Of a stretch of 64,000 nucleotides of DNA, positions 18,837 to 27,735 are shown in pieces (positions within the stretch are counted from its first letter, which is position 1; each line of letters opens with the position of its first letter). The stretch is from an uncultured Acidobacteriota bacterium. GTDB lineage: Bacteria; Acidobacteriota; Blastocatellia; RBC074. A program made the translations under genes and the position numbers. The notes beneath the pieces were generated by a model. The model made no database searches, had not been told where the DNA came from, and was given only the letters and a program-made list of their open reading frames with translations. The stretch spans positions 184,588 to 248,587 of the forward strand of contig CADECP010000006.1 of assembly GCA_902825875.1 (NCBI GenBank), given 5' to 3'.

Positions 18837-19013
18837 TTAGAGCGGCAAAAAGTACAACACCCAGGCGATCAAAAAGCCCACACCAACGAAATAGCCGAAG
18901 ACTTTCAGTCCATATAGGATGCGTTCTTTCGTCGTGTGATGCTCAGCCGACAAAACGGCGAACGCGACTGACACCAGTGAACTAAACAAAATCAACGCGA
19001 GAAAATGAGTCAT
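18837..19013 (-). CDS. Small 58-residue two-helix membrane protein
   Basis: Its ATG (19011-19013) overlaps the TGA of the upstream gene by four bases, strong evidence of coupled translation. The product has two hydrophobic stretches (LALILFSSLVSVAFAVL and YGLKVFGYFVGVGFLIAW) joined by a charged EHHTTKERI loop and ends FLPL. No family recognised. Probably works with the upstream membrane protein. Confidence 0.65.
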   Translation of the reverse strand: MTHFLALILFSSLVSVAFAVLSAEHHTTKERILYGLKVFGYFVGVGFLIAWVLYFLPL

Positions 19014-19426
19014 GCTTTCCTCCCAACGCCGATGTCGTAAGCGTCCATTACCGACAGCATGTTCAAAGCTCCAGCGACGCAGAAAAAAGTGTTGCCGTAT
19101 TCGTAAGTAACTTTTGCCGCTTGCGCCTCAGTCACCTGAAAGCCCCAGTCGTTGGCCAGGCAAACGAAATATGGCAGCCCGATGCCGACATCCAGAAAGC
19201 TGAAAAACCACGTCAGCCAGTCTTGCGATTCGGGTTTGTAAAGATGACCTTCCATCACAAAACCGAGCACAAACATAATGATGATGACTGCGCCGATGAG
19301 CGCGCCGCGAATGTATTTGCCAAGCACAACGTGCCCCAATCCCGGCAAAACAAATCCGGCCACGCAAGCCGCAATTGTTTTTCCAGTCGAAGCCGGTGTC
19401 GGCGCTATTAACTGTTCGCTATACAA
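19010..19426 (-). CDS. Conserved membrane protein (TM2-like; possibly DUF6677)
   Basis: A 138-residue protein with about three or four helices. It opens with a short polar tail and then VAGFVLPGLGHVVLGKYIRGA, a pattern like TM2-type proteins. A WLTWFFSFLDVGIGLPYFVCL helix and a C-terminal VAGALNMLSVMDAYDIG helix follow. The DUF6677 name is a tentative recollection of the family. It overlaps the 58-residue membrane protein downstream by four bases. Function unknown. Confidence 0.6.
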   Translation of the reverse strand: MYSEQLIAPTPASTGKTIAACVAGFVLPGLGHVVLGKYIRGALIGAVIIIMFVLGFVMEGHLYKPESQDWLTWFFSFLDVGIGLPYFVCLANDWGFQVTEAQAAKVTYEYGNTFFCVAGALNMLSVMDAYDIGVGRKA

Positions 19427-19503
19427 ATTGTTCTCCGTTGAAAAGGCGTGATTGAATTCCTGTCGAATCGAGCCGGGATTCTAAGTTTGGCCTTCTAAAG
19501 CTG

Positions 19504-20166
19504 TCAAGAATTGCTTCCCTCAGGCTCTGCTGCTTCTTCTGCGTCGAGTTCATTGGGCGGATCGAACTCCACGCGGTCGTAAATTTCAGCAAGCTTCAAC
19601 CGGCAATTGATTGAAGCAATATGAAGTTCCTTTTCCAGCCCGGCGACTTCAGTCATCAACCATTGACCGGTGGCTTGCCGCTCGAAATGTTCGATCAACG
19701 GTTGAGTTTGCCAAACCAGCACGTAATCGGTCAGCGATTCGTTGTGGGTTCGCAATCGTCGAAACTTTTCGCTTTTGTCGAAAGATGCCGTTGATGGCGA
19801 CAGGATTTCAAAAATGACTTTGGGGTTGACCAGCACATCGCCAACTTTGTCGTGCAATTGTGGCTCGCCGCAAACGACGGTCAGATCAGGATAAGAAAAA
19901 AGACCTTTGACGGAATCGGCAACGGTTTGTTCGCCGCTCCGAACTTTCATGTTTGGAGAAAAGCCCTGACAGCGTGTTCCTTTAATCTTTGTGCCAACCT
20001 CAGCGATTAAGTTGAAGTTGATGGTGCTGTGGCGAGGGCTTTCGCCAGCCATCGCGTGAATCACGCCGTCCATGAATTCGTGGCGCTCTTCGGCTTGGCG
20101 TTCAAATTCCAGGTATTCCGCGACTGTGCGTAGTCCAACTTCGAGTTTTGCTTTGGGAGTTGCCAT
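19504..20166 (-). CDS. Uma2 family (DUF820) putative nuclease
   Basis: A 220-residue protein with the Uma2/DUF820 layout: TVAEYLEFERQAEERHEFMDGVIHAMAG at the start, PDLTVVCGEP with the PD-type acidic residue, and PKVIFEILSPSTASFDKSEKF containing the E-x-LS/P-S motif of this PD-(D/E)XK fold. Uma2 proteins are abundant in cyanobacteria, Acidobacteriota and Planctomycetota, and their biological role is unsettled. The acidic C-terminal tail is typical. Stands alone. Confidence 0.85.
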   Translation of the reverse strand: MATPKAKLEVGLRTVAEYLEFERQAEERHEFMDGVIHAMAGESPRHSTINFNLIAEVGTKIKGTRCQGFSPNMKVRSGEQTVADSVKGLFSYPDLTVVCGEPQLHDKVGDVLVNPKVIFEILSPSTASFDKSEKFRRLRTHNESLTDYVLVWQTQPLIEHFERQATGQWLMTEVAGLEKELHIASINCRLKLAEIYDRVEFDPPNELDAEEAAEPEGSNS

Positions 20167-20198
20167 CGTCAGCCTCCTTGAAAGTTCACGCAGCCATT

Positions 20199-21164
20199 TT
20201 AGCTTTTCGCGCCGCGTTTGAACCAGTCAGCGAACTTTTTCAGCCCGGCTTCGACCGGAGTGGTGGGTTTGTAGCCCAACAACCGAGCCGCTTTGCTGAT
20301 GTCGGCGTGGGTGCGCGGCATATCGCCTGGCTGAGCCGGTTGGCGATCAATGACGGCTTTTTGGCCGAGCGCGCTTTCCAGCAGTTCGATCATTTGATTG
20401 ACCGTGACGGTTGCGGATTCGCCCAGGTTGATGACTTCAAACGGCGTGGCTTCGTATTCCACCGAAGCCAGCACTCCCTGCAAAATGTCGTCAATGTACG
20501 TGAAATCGCGTTCGGCCAGTCCGTCGCCGTAAACCGGAATCGGGCGTCCGCTGGCAATCAGCCGCGCGAATTTGTGAATCGCCAAGTCGGGACGTTGTCG
20601 CGGGCCGTAGACCGTAAAAAAGCGCAGGCAGGTGATGTTGATGCCGTGCAGGTAGCTGTACGTATGGCAAAGCAATTCGCCAGCGGCTTTGGTCGCCGCG
20701 TAAGGCGAAATCGGCGAAAGCGGCGCGTCTTCACGAAACGGCGCTACAGCCGTCGGGCCATACACCGAACTTGAAGAGCCGAAGACGAATTTCTTGATTC
20801 CGTTTTTGTGCGCCAAATCCAGCAAATTGACCGTTCCGGCGATGTTTACTTCTTCGTAACCGCGCGGGTCAACCAATGAAGGCCGCACGCCGGCTTTGGC
20901 AGCCAGATGAATGATGACGTCAAAATGTTCTTCGGAAAAAACCTGCCGCAGCGAATTGAAATTGCGGATGTCGGTTTCAATCAACCGGTAAGCCGGATGG
21001 CGTAGGTGATTTTCGATGTTAAAGCGTTTTGTGTGTTGGTCGTAAAACTCGTCGAAATTGTCTACGACAGTGACTCTGGCGGGGTTTTGCGCCAGCAACC
21101 GATCCACCAAATGCGAACCGATGAAGCCCGCGCCACCTGTGACCAAAAAGCGTTTCTTACTCAT
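20199..21164 (-). CDS. Nucleotide-sugar 4-epimerase (UDP-glucuronate epimerase-like)
   Basis: Extended SDR of 321 residues. [15 protein letters not shown] binds [12 protein letters not shown] and YAATKAAGE supply the catalytic Ser and the Tyr-Lys pair; [16 protein letters not shown] and [15 protein letters not shown] form the sugar-nucleotide pocket. This pattern is closest to UDP-glucuronate 4-epimerases. The start at 21164 (MSKKRF) places the Rossmann motif at the usual distance from the N-terminus. Role inferred: precursor supply for surface polysaccharide. Confidence 0.85.
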   Translation of the reverse strand: MSKKRFLVTGGAGFIGSHLVDRLLAQNPARVTVVDNFDEFYDQHTKRFNIENHLRHPAYRLIETDIRNFNSLRQVFSEEHFDVIIHLAAKAGVRPSLVDPRGYEEVNIAGTVNLLDLAHKNGIKKFVFGSSSSVYGPTAVAPFREDAPLSPISPYAATKAAGELLCHTYSYLHGINITCLRFFTVYGPRQRPDLAIHKFARLIASGRPIPVYGDGLAERDFTYIDDILQGVLASVEYEATPFEVINLGESATVTVNQMIELLESALGQKAVIDRQPAQPGDMPRTHADISKAARLLGYKPTTPVEAGLKKFADWFKRGAKS

Positions 21165-21306
21165 AGCGGGCGGACTTATAACATACCTTGCGGCATAATT
21201 CCGCCAGCGGTTAATCAAGTTTTTCTTCTTACAACTGAAACCTTCCGGCTGGTGTTTGCACTCACTGGACGAAACAAAAATTGACCGGTGAAGTGGTAAA
21301 GACGCG

Positions 21307-21948
21307 ATGAGCAGTTTGGATGAAAGCCTGAGTGAACATTTGAAGGCTACGGCAGAGATAAGAGATCGAAGGGAGAAGATGGAGTTTTCGGAAATATCTC
21401 CGGGCGTGGTGGCGCGCGCAAAGTGCGGCGATGAGGACGCTTTTCATCTGATTTTCAACCGCTATGGCCGACCGGTTCTCAGCTTCATCAATCATCACGT
21501 TCAGAGCCGGGAACTGGCCGAAGAACTGGCTCAGGAAACTTTTGTCCGCGCATATCGAAATCTGGGCGGATTGAAAGACGATCTGAGGCTTTCAACCTGG
21601 TTGTTTGGAATTGCTCGGAATGTGGTGCGCGAATCGGTCAGGCAGGCTCGACGAAACGAAAAGAAAGTCGGGCTGGACGAACCGGAGAGTTTGAAACTGG
21701 AATCGGGGTTTGTTTTGCCGGAAGGAAACATGTTGGACAGGGAATTGACCGAAACGATTCATCGCGCGTTGGCCGAACTGGATGACGACAAACGAATCGT
21801 TTTCAGTCTGAAGATTTTTCATGAAAAAAGTTACGAAGAGATCAGTTCAATCACCGGCCATTCGATTGGCAAACTGAAAACCGATCTGCATCGTGCTCGA
21901 ATCGAGATGAGGAAACGAATTGAACCTTATCTGGCCAGTCAGTGTTGA
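21307..21948 (+). CDS. ECF RNA polymerase sigma factor
   Basis: Sigma-70 family, ECF type, 213 residues. Region 2 spans roughly 40-105 ([46 protein letters not shown]); region 4 is the C-terminal helix-turn-helix ([34 protein letters not shown]). An alternative start at 21379, preceded by AAGGGAG, would remove the first 24 residues. The anti-sigma gene follows at 7 bp, so the pair forms a standard envelope-sensing switch. Confidence 0.9.
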   Translation: MSSLDESLSEHLKATAEIRDRREKMEFSEISPGVVARAKCGDEDAFHLIFNRYGRPVLSFINHHVQSRELAEELAQETFVRAYRNLGGLKDDLRLSTWLFGIARNVVRESVRQARRNEKKVGLDEPESLKLESGFVLPEGNMLDRELTETIHRALAELDDDKRIVFSLKIFHEKSYEEISSITGHSIGKLKTDLHRARIEMRKRIEPYLASQC

Positions 21949-21955
21949 GTAAGTT

Positions 21956-22756
21956 ATGAACTGTGAACGTTGCCAAATTGAATTGGAAGATTTTCTGTAC
22001 GGCGAATTGACCGAACGTACGGCTGCCGAAGTGCGCCAGCATCTGGCGACTTGTGCTGCTTGTGTTGCCGAACGCGCTCGGCTGGAAAGCGAGAGCGCGA
22101 TCTTTGCCGAGTTTTACGAACAAACAGCGATTGAACCTGCCGCCGAAAGCTGGAACGCGATTCGCGCGCGCATTGGGACGGAAACGGTTCTGGCTGGTCA
22201 GCAGGAAAAAGCCGTTTGGTGGCGAACGATGTTCGGTTGGCTGCTGGTTCCTTCGTTGGCGAGACAAGTCGCGTTTGCGTTGATGCTGGTAGCGGTTTCA
22301 GTGATTGCAACTCTGTGGGTGATGCAACGCGATGACGGCAACAGGCTTGCCGAAGTTAAGCTTACCCCGCTAATCAACGAGCCGGAACCGGTTCCCGCTC
22401 CGACGAAAGAACTGGCTCGTATCGAACCGCCGAAGCCCAGACCGCAAGTTGTGCGTCAGCCGGTTTCTGCTCGACCGTTGACCGAAAGTGAAGCGTTGGC
22501 TCAGCAACTGGCCAAAACCGAGCGCGAATATCAAAACACGATCAAGCTGTTGGAACGTGCCATCGCCAAACGCCGCGACAGTTTTGCGCCCGAAGCGGTC
22601 AAAAAATACGAAAGCAGTCTGGCGCTGATTGATAGTTCGATTGTTCAGAGCAAACGAGCGTTGACCCAGCAACCGGACGATCTGGCGGCGCGACAATTTT
22701 TGCTGGCGGCGTATGCCAAAAAAGTCGAGTTGATGCAGGTGATTGCCATGCAGTAG
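21956..22756 (+). CDS. Anti-sigma factor with zinc finger and one membrane helix
   Basis: A 266-residue protein. The N-terminal zf-HC2/ZAS domain carries CERCQIEL...RQHLATCAAC with the H-x3-C-x2-C ligands and would hold the sigma factor in the cytoplasm. A single helix near 90-120 (VAFALMLVAVSVIATLWVM) leads to a Pro-rich and coiled-coil periplasmic domain (AQQLAKTEREYQNTIKLLERAI). Placement directly after the ECF sigma gene supports the role. Confidence 0.85.
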   Translation: MNCERCQIELEDFLYGELTERTAAEVRQHLATCAACVAERARLESESAIFAEFYEQTAIEPAAESWNAIRARIGTETVLAGQQEKAVWWRTMFGWLLVPSLARQVAFALMLVAVSVIATLWVMQRDDGNRLAEVKLTPLINEPEPVPAPTKELARIEPPKPRPQVVRQPVSARPLTESEALAQQLAKTEREYQNTIKLLERAIAKRRDSFAPEAVKKYESSLALIDSSIVQSKRALTQQPDDLAARQFLLAAYAKKVELMQVIAMQ

Positions 22757-22762
22757 CAAATC

Positions 22763-22868
22763 TGGAGTGCTGCGACTCGTCGCCGCTTTGCCTTCGCAGC
22801 AGAGCGATTAGTTGAACTGGATGGTTTTGTAAAAGAACGCCAAAGCTGCGCCAAGTCGCAGCACTCCA
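22763..22868. repeat. TGGAGTGC-type MITE, copy 1 of 2
   Basis: A 106-bp element with inverted ends TGGAGTGCTGCGACT and AGTCGCAGCACTCCA. A second copy in the same orientation lies at 60846-60952. Between the anti-sigma gene and the first DUF4097 gene, so the downstream genes may be read through it. Confidence 0.88.
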
Positions 22869-22888
22869 AACAATAGGTGAAAAGAGAG

Positions 22889-24139
22889 ATGAAAATTCGA
22901 GAGGGGATCAAAAACTGTTGGTTGGCGTGTGTGTTGATTTTGCTCGGCGCACAAATCGCCAGCGGCCAGGACAGGGAATTTCACCAGACTTACGATCTGG
23001 CGGAAAAAGGCTCAGTGGCTATTTACAACACCAGCGGTGCTGTTCGCGTTTCCAGTTGGAACGAAGCCCGCGTCAAAGTGGACGCCGTCAAACGCGGACG
23101 CAACGAAGCCGATTTCGCCAAAGTTCAAATCGAAGTTTCGCCCAAACCGGAGCGTGTCGAAATTCGCGTGATTTATCCGAGTGGGTTTAACTGGCGAGGC
23201 GGCGGCGTTTCAGTGGATTTCGATGTCAAGGTTCCGCGTGGAGCTACAGTCAATCCGGCCAACACAACCAGCGGAGATTTGACCATCGCCGGGCCGATTG
23301 AACGGGTCGCGGCTCGCGCCACCAGCGGCAACATTTCGGTTCAAGACGTTGCGGACACAGCCAGTTTGAATTCGACCAGTGGCGACGTGACGGCGGCGCG
23401 AATCGGCGGCGAGATTCGCGCAAATGCTACCAGCGGAACGCTGACGATTACTGACGCCGGTTCGCGCGTGTTTGCCACGGCGTCCAGCGGGTCAGTTCGA
23501 ATCACAAATGCACGTGACGATGTCAGCGCCACAGTCAGTTCCGGCGACATCAAGCTGGAAAAAATCGGAGGGCGAGCGATTGTTCGCTCCAACAGCGGTT
23601 GGGTGGTCGTCAACGACATTGGCGGAGACGTTCAGGCCACCAGCATGACCGATGATGTCAGCGTCTCTAAAGTGAAAGGCCGCGTCGTCGTTAGCGCCAT
23701 TAGCGGAAACATCACGCTGCGCGAAATCGCTGAAGGCATAAAAGCGACCGCCGTCAGTGGAGCGGTCAACATCAGCGATTCGTCAGGCCGGATCGAAGTC
23801 GTCTCAACCAGCGATTCGGTAATTCTGACCAATCTGGATAGCAAAGATGTTGTTGCCAAATCCACTTCCGGCAGCGTCCAGTTCACCGGGAAAATTCACG
23901 AAGGCGGCAATTACGAACTGGAAAGTTTCAGCGGCGAAGTCCTTTTGACTCTGTCGCCCGAAAGTCATTTCACGGTTTCGGCTCAAACCTGGAATGGCTC
24001 GTTGAACACGGAATTTCCGCTGCAACTGACGCGCAGCACCGGCGGAAATTTCCTGACCGGAACAGTTGGCAAAGGTGGCGCAGACATTCGCCTAAAAAGT
24101 TTCAATGGCAGCGTGCGAATCAGAAAGAGCACGCGATGA
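22889..24139 (+). CDS. Exported DUF4097 beta-strand repeat protein
   Basis: A secreted or periplasmic protein of about 416 residues. The signal peptide has a basic start and an ACVLILLGAQIASGQ core. The rest is a ladder of short beta strands with recurring TSGDLTI/TSGNISV/SSGSVRI units, typical of DUF4097 (adhesin-like right-handed helices). The start codon could instead be GTG 22877. Its position in the ECF sigma operon suggests it is the stress-induced target. Molecular function of the family is unknown. Confidence 0.85.
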   Translation: MKIREGIKNCWLACVLILLGAQIASGQDREFHQTYDLAEKGSVAIYNTSGAVRVSSWNEARVKVDAVKRGRNEADFAKVQIEVSPKPERVEIRVIYPSGFNWRGGGVSVDFDVKVPRGATVNPANTTSGDLTIAGPIERVAARATSGNISVQDVADTASLNSTSGDVTAARIGGEIRANATSGTLTITDAGSRVFATASSGSVRITNARDDVSATVSSGDIKLEKIGGRAIVRSNSGWVVVNDIGGDVQATSMTDDVSVSKVKGRVVVSAISGNITLREIAEGIKATAVSGAVNISDSSGRIEVVSTSDSVILTNLDSKDVVAKSTSGSVQFTGKIHEGGNYELESFSGEVLLTLSPESHFTVSAQTWNGSLNTEFPLQLTRSTGGNFLTGTVGKGGADIRLKSFNGSVRIRKSTR

Positions 24140-24148
24140 AATCAACAG

Positions 24149-24181
24149 AAAAGCAGGGCAGTTTGGATTTGCCCTGCTTTT
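24149..24181 (+). terminator. Rho-independent terminator
   Basis: AAAAGCAGGGC and GCCCTGCTTTT pair into an 11-bp stem ending in T residues, just after the first DUF4097 gene. It would limit read-through into the second DUF4097 gene. Confidence 0.85.
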
Positions 24182-24232
24182 CAGAAAGTCCGTCTTTTCA
24201 GTGGCAATCGTGTCCTGAAACAATTAAAACCA

Positions 24233-24258
24233 GCGGACAATTTGAAAAATTGTCCCGC
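24233..24258. repeat. GGGACAATT-type palindrome, copy 1 of 2
   Basis: GCGGACAATT-N4-5-AATTGTCCCGC forms a hairpin 20 bp upstream of the second DUF4097 gene. A closely similar palindrome follows mscL at 40196-40222. Confidence 0.65.
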
Positions 24259-24278
24259 CCTGTTCAGAGGAGAACGAG

Positions 24279-25103
24279 ATGAAAATCCTATTTGCCTGTT
24301 TGGTTTTGCTGGCCTTCGGGCTGACGTTTATTGATTCGCCAAAAGCCATTCAACGTCTGGCGGCGCACGGTCACGACAAACATTCGACCGATTCGTCGCA
24401 TTCGGTGGATGGCGTCGAAGTCAGCGATCAGATCAACAAAACTGTCACGCTGTCGCCGGGATCGAACGTTCGCATTTCGGGCTTCAACGGCAAAGCGACA
24501 GTCGAAACCTGGGACAGCGACAAGGCTGAAATCAACATTCAGGTCAGAGCTTCCAGCCAGGAAGCGATGGAGCGCAAACCGGTCGTCATTGAACACACCG
24601 GCAACACTTTGGTCATTAAAACCGAAAACGACCGCGAAGGCGGTAAATGGGGGCGCGAAAACGGTTGGGTTCGCCACGACGTGAATGTTCGTTTGCCGCG
24701 CAGCAGCAATTTGAAAGTTTCAGGAATTAACGGCGCGGTCAATGTCGGCGCGTTGACCGGAGAAGTCGGCGTCAGCGGAGTCAACGGTCGCGTCAAAGTC
24801 GAACAGGCGGGAACCATTGCCGAATTGAGCGGCATCAATGGCGGAGTTTCCGTTTCGATGATGCAGTTCGGCGAAGGCGGATTGAAAATCAGCGGCATCA
24901 ATGGCGGAGTCGAAATCGGACTGCCCGCTGAAACCAATGCCGACGTGGACGTTCGCGGCATCAATGGCGGCGTGGATTCCGATTTGCCAATTGCGGTCAT
25001 CGGCGAAGTTCGTCGCGGCCAATTGACCGGCAAACTGAATGGCGGCGGCGCTCCGATCAAAGTTTCCGGCGTCAACGGCGGAGTGAAGTTGCACAGAAAC
25101 TAA
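24279..25103 (+). CDS. Exported DUF4097-like protein with SGINGGV repeats
   Basis: A secreted protein of 274 residues. An N-terminal signal peptide (MKILFACLVLLAFGLTF) is followed by a His/Ser-rich stretch and then a beta-repeat region. SGINGAV, SGVNGRV, SGINGGV, SGINGGV, RGINGGV and SGVNGGV recur at 20-30 residue intervals. It is clearly related in design to the preceding DUF4097 protein and probably shares its regulation, though a terminator separates them. SD sequence AGAGGAG precedes ATG 24279. Confidence 0.82.
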   Translation: MKILFACLVLLAFGLTFIDSPKAIQRLAAHGHDKHSTDSSHSVDGVEVSDQINKTVTLSPGSNVRISGFNGKATVETWDSDKAEINIQVRASSQEAMERKPVVIEHTGNTLVIKTENDREGGKWGRENGWVRHDVNVRLPRSSNLKVSGINGAVNVGALTGEVGVSGVNGRVKVEQAGTIAELSGINGGVSVSMMQFGEGGLKISGINGGVEIGLPAETNADVDVRGINGGVDSDLPIAVIGEVRRGQLTGKLNGGGAPIKVSGVNGGVKLHRN

Positions 25104-25126
25104 CCAAAATCTGTCAGCGTTTTTTC

Positions 25127-25221
25127 AATTTCCAGTTTTCAGCTTTGGGCTTCCAGACTTGTTCAGTTTTCACTTTTCGGTGAACTGAAATCTGTAGGCC
25201 GCAAGCTGAAAACTGGAAATT
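25127..25221. repeat. 95-bp element with 19-bp perfect inverted ends (gap 25104-25541)
   Basis: AATTTCCAGTTTTCAGCTT and its exact complement at 25203-25221 bound the element; inside is a second hairpin (TTCAGTT...AACTGAA). The surrounding 438-bp gap up to the next gene shows no other gene; it must contain the promoter of the regulator downstream, but no clear consensus boxes were seen. Confidence 0.75.
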
Positions 25222-25541
25222 TGTTTTTGCGGTAACTTGATGATTTGAATGGAACTTTAGACCCATCGTCTCGTAACTAGCCAGTGTTGAACTTCTTCAT
25301 TGAAGTTCGTTTTTGAAACTCATAAAGTCCGAAAGCGGACACAACATCACCGCATCCCGATCAGCGGTTCTTGATCAACTCCACTATTGAAGCGAAGTTA
25401 GCCGAGCAACGATTTCGGCACAGTCTTTGTAATTATCGTCCTGAAAAAAGTTTTACATGGTTCGTTCAACCGGTAGACAGTTAAGCAAAAAATGAGTTGA
25501 GCGACCAATCATTAACAGGCAGAAGTCGAGGGAGGAACGAC

Positions 25542-26597
25542 ATGATTTCCGAAGCTTTGGGAAGAGCCAACGGCTCTTTGACACTGAAACCGCGTCCGGC
25601 TTTGACCTTGGTCGGAACACCGCGAATTTTTTCTCTGGATCAATACGAATGTTTTATCGGCGTCAGCCCGAACGTCACAGACCTGAAACAATTCATCAGC
25701 GTTCAGGCATCGCAGCAAAATCCCGAAAAGGCGACTTTGCTGATTGCCGAACGGGGCCTGCGGCAGGAACAGATCGCCCGAATGTTGCATCAGGCCAGTG
25801 AAAATTGGGCGCAACCGTTTTTCGCCGTCAACGCTCACAGTTTGGACAGCGAAGCTCTGCATTCGTTGCTGTTCGGGCCGAAAGGTATGGTCGAAACCTG
25901 CCAGGAAGGGACGATCTACATCAACGAACTGACTCGCTTGCCAGCCATCTTGCAACAACGGTTCGCTGCTTACATCGAAGAACAACGCTGGCGTGGGTTT
26001 TCCGGCGGCAGAAATTCCGGCAGTTTGGTCGGCCACAAAACCGGGCCGCGATTGATCTTCGCCACCGAATACAATCCCAACGACATCAAAGCCGAAAATC
26101 GAATCGGTTACGGTCTGGTTGAATTGCTGAAACCAGCCGGGTTTATCATCAAACCCTTGCGCGAACGCAGCGAAGACATTCCGTATCTGGCGAACTTTTT
26201 GTTGGCCAGAATCGTGCGGCGATTGGGCAAAGGGCAGCACGAAATCACCAGCGGAGCGATGAAAATGCTCGCTGATTACAGTTGGGACGCGAACATTGAC
26301 GAACTGGAATCCGCATTGGAAAGCGCCGTCAACAACACACAGCCCCAGCAGATAGACGAAACTCTGTTGCCTTCGCGGGTTCGATACGCCGCGCTGAAAT
26401 CCATTCCGACGACGGGAATTGACCTGCCGCAGATGGTGGACGATTTCGAACGCAACTTGATCGAAACCGCTCTGCGCCAGACCGGCAACAACCAGACAAA
26501 GGCGTCAGCCTTGCTCGGTTTGCGCGTGCAGACTCTGAATATGAAGTTGAAACGGTTTAAGGAAAAAGACGGCCTGTTGGACGGTGACGAAGCGTAA
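25542..26597 (+). CDS. Degenerate NtrC-family regulator with Fis-type HTH
   Basis: A 351-residue protein with the architecture of a sigma-54 activator but altered key motifs. Walker A is replaced by AERGLRQE; the GAFTGA loop is missing (LLFGPKGMVETCQEG); Walker B reads GTIYINELTRL with Asp changed to Asn. The arginine-finger stretch LRERSEDIPYLANFLL is kept. The C-terminal Fis-like helix-turn-helix is intact (ETALRQTGNNQTKASALLGL). GGGAGGA before ATG 25542 sets the start. Probably binds DNA without ATP-driven sigma-54 activation (inference). Confidence 0.8.
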   Translation: MISEALGRANGSLTLKPRPALTLVGTPRIFSLDQYECFIGVSPNVTDLKQFISVQASQQNPEKATLLIAERGLRQEQIARMLHQASENWAQPFFAVNAHSLDSEALHSLLFGPKGMVETCQEGTIYINELTRLPAILQQRFAAYIEEQRWRGFSGGRNSGSLVGHKTGPRLIFATEYNPNDIKAENRIGYGLVELLKPAGFIIKPLRERSEDIPYLANFLLARIVRRLGKGQHEITSGAMKMLADYSWDANIDELESALESAVNNTQPQQIDETLLPSRVRYAALKSIPTTGIDLPQMVDDFERNLIETALRQTGNNQTKASALLGLRVQTLNMKLKRFKEKDGLLDGDEA

Positions 26598-26617
26598 GCG
26601 AATTGGCGACAAGCAAA

Positions 26618-26668
26618 AACAAAAAGGTGGGCAGAAAAACATCGGATTTTTCTGCCCACCTTTTTGTT
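26618..26668. terminator. Bidirectional terminator between convergent genes
   Basis: A 22-bp perfect stem (AACAAAAAGGTGGGCAGAAA with its complement at 26647-26668) separated by 7 bases, with A and T runs at the two ends. It sits between the NtrC-like gene (plus) and the DUF4287 gene (minus) and can stop transcription from either side. Confidence 0.93.
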
Positions 26669-26684
26669 GTCAGCACGTTCTGGC

Positions 26685-27251
26685 TTACGCCTGTTCGTAA
26701 GCCTGTTTCAACCAGCCGATCAATTCCTTATCCACTTCCTTGGCGGTTTCGACGCGGACGCGATGACTGACCATTGAATTGAAACTGCCCGAAGCTTCAA
26801 GTTTGCCCGACGGAGCCACGCCTTTCAGATTGATGCCTACATCCACGCGAGTTTTCGTCGTCGGCTGAATCAGCGCGAACTGTTTGTTGCGCCGCAAACT
26901 GACGTAAGTTTTCTTCGGAGAAATTTCGACATCGCCGCCGAACTTGCCAACGGCTTTGACCAGTTCATCGTAAATCGGTTTCAAGCCAGCTTTTTCGCCG
27001 GAGTATTGCGCCGCCACCGGATCATCAGCCGCCGCCTTTCCTTCTTCGCTTTGCCCTTTCAACGTGTGAGCCACCAGGTTGGCGTATCCGTGCCCAAGTT
27101 CGTGATCGGTTTTCAGAAACTTGACGATTTCGCCGTGCTTTTCCAGCTTGGCGGCTTTGGCGATCTTGACCCATTCGTCCAGAGACTTGCCGGTTTTTTC
27201 CTTCAAGTTCTGAATCATCGTCTGCGTTGCTTGATCTATTTTGTCGGCCAT
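26685..27251 (-). CDS. DUF4287 / DUF5655 domain protein
   Basis: A 188-residue protein with two known domains of unknown function. The N-terminal DUF4287 (MIQNLKEKTGKSLDEWVKIAKAA, then KHGEIVKFLKTDHELGHGYANLVAH) is followed by DUF5655 (YDELVKAVGKFGGDVEISPKKTYVSLRRNKQFALI, then VDVGINLKG). Likely cytosolic; the pairing of these domains is common but no activity is established. AAGGAGAG lies before the start. Confidence 0.85.
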   Translation of the reverse strand: MADKIDQATQTMIQNLKEKTGKSLDEWVKIAKAAKLEKHGEIVKFLKTDHELGHGYANLVAHTLKGQSEEGKAAADDPVAAQYSGEKAGLKPIYDELVKAVGKFGGDVEISPKKTYVSLRRNKQFALIQPTTKTRVDVGINLKGVAPSGKLEASGSFNSMVSHRVRVETAKEVDKELIGWLKQAYEQA

Positions 27252-27270
27252 AAAGCTCTCCTTAAATGCA

Positions 27271-27410
27271 GGTTCGGAACCGAGAGCGGTAGCGACCGGG
27301 TGTCTTTGAAATGTGCTCTTTCAGATCAACCCAGTCGCTACTGCTCCTGGTTCCGTAACAATGTTCAGGTCAGACCAGTCGCTACTGCTCCTGGTTCCGT
27401 ACCAATGTTG
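27271..27410. repeat. Inverted and direct repeats, GGTAGCGAC type
   Basis: GGTTCGGAACCGAGAGCGGT (27271) is inverted relative to two direct copies of CCAGTCGCTACTGCTCCTGG at 27331-27366 and 27375-27410, which are nearly identical over 35 bp. The second copy overlaps the 3' end of the SET-domain gene and supplies its last codons and stop. Confidence 0.85.
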
Positions 27411-27732
27411 AAATCCAGCCTCTGCAATTGATTGCGCCGCAGAGGCATTCAAAATTCCACGGCGAAGCCGGTAACGGATGCGCCAGATAATCGAAGGTGA
27501 TTTCTTCATCGGCGGCAATGTCTCGAACGGCAACCAGCATCCCCGATTCGTCAAAACGTCCGTTTGGGTCACAAGAGTGATTGGACAGGTGCATCGGCAT
27601 CACTTCCTGAGACCAATAATCGAACGGATAAATTGCTTCGCCCGCCGCGTAAGCTTTGGTGGTGAACAAAGCTTTTTGTTTGTGCGATGAAAATTCGACG
27701 ACGCGGAATTCTTCAAACTCTGGCACTGTCAT
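27382..27732 (-). CDS. SET-domain protein-lysine methyltransferase-like
   Basis: A 116-residue protein reduced to the SET core. GEAIYPFDYW forms the first strand region, LSNHSCDPN is the pseudoknot/SAM motif, EEITFDYLAH carries the catalytic Tyr, and CLCGAINCRG is a post-SET cysteine cluster. It would transfer methyl groups from SAM to lysine, target unknown. The last dozen residues (ISTLVRNQEQ) are coded by a dispersed repeat. The MbtH gene lies 3 bp upstream, suggesting co-transcription. Confidence 0.85.
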   Translation of the reverse strand: MTVPEFEEFRVVEFSSHKQKALFTTKAYAAGEAIYPFDYWSQEVMPMHLSNHSCDPNGRFDESGMLVAVRDIAADEEITFDYLAHPLPASPWNFECLCGAINCRGWISTLVRNQEQ

Positions 27733-27735
27733 TGG

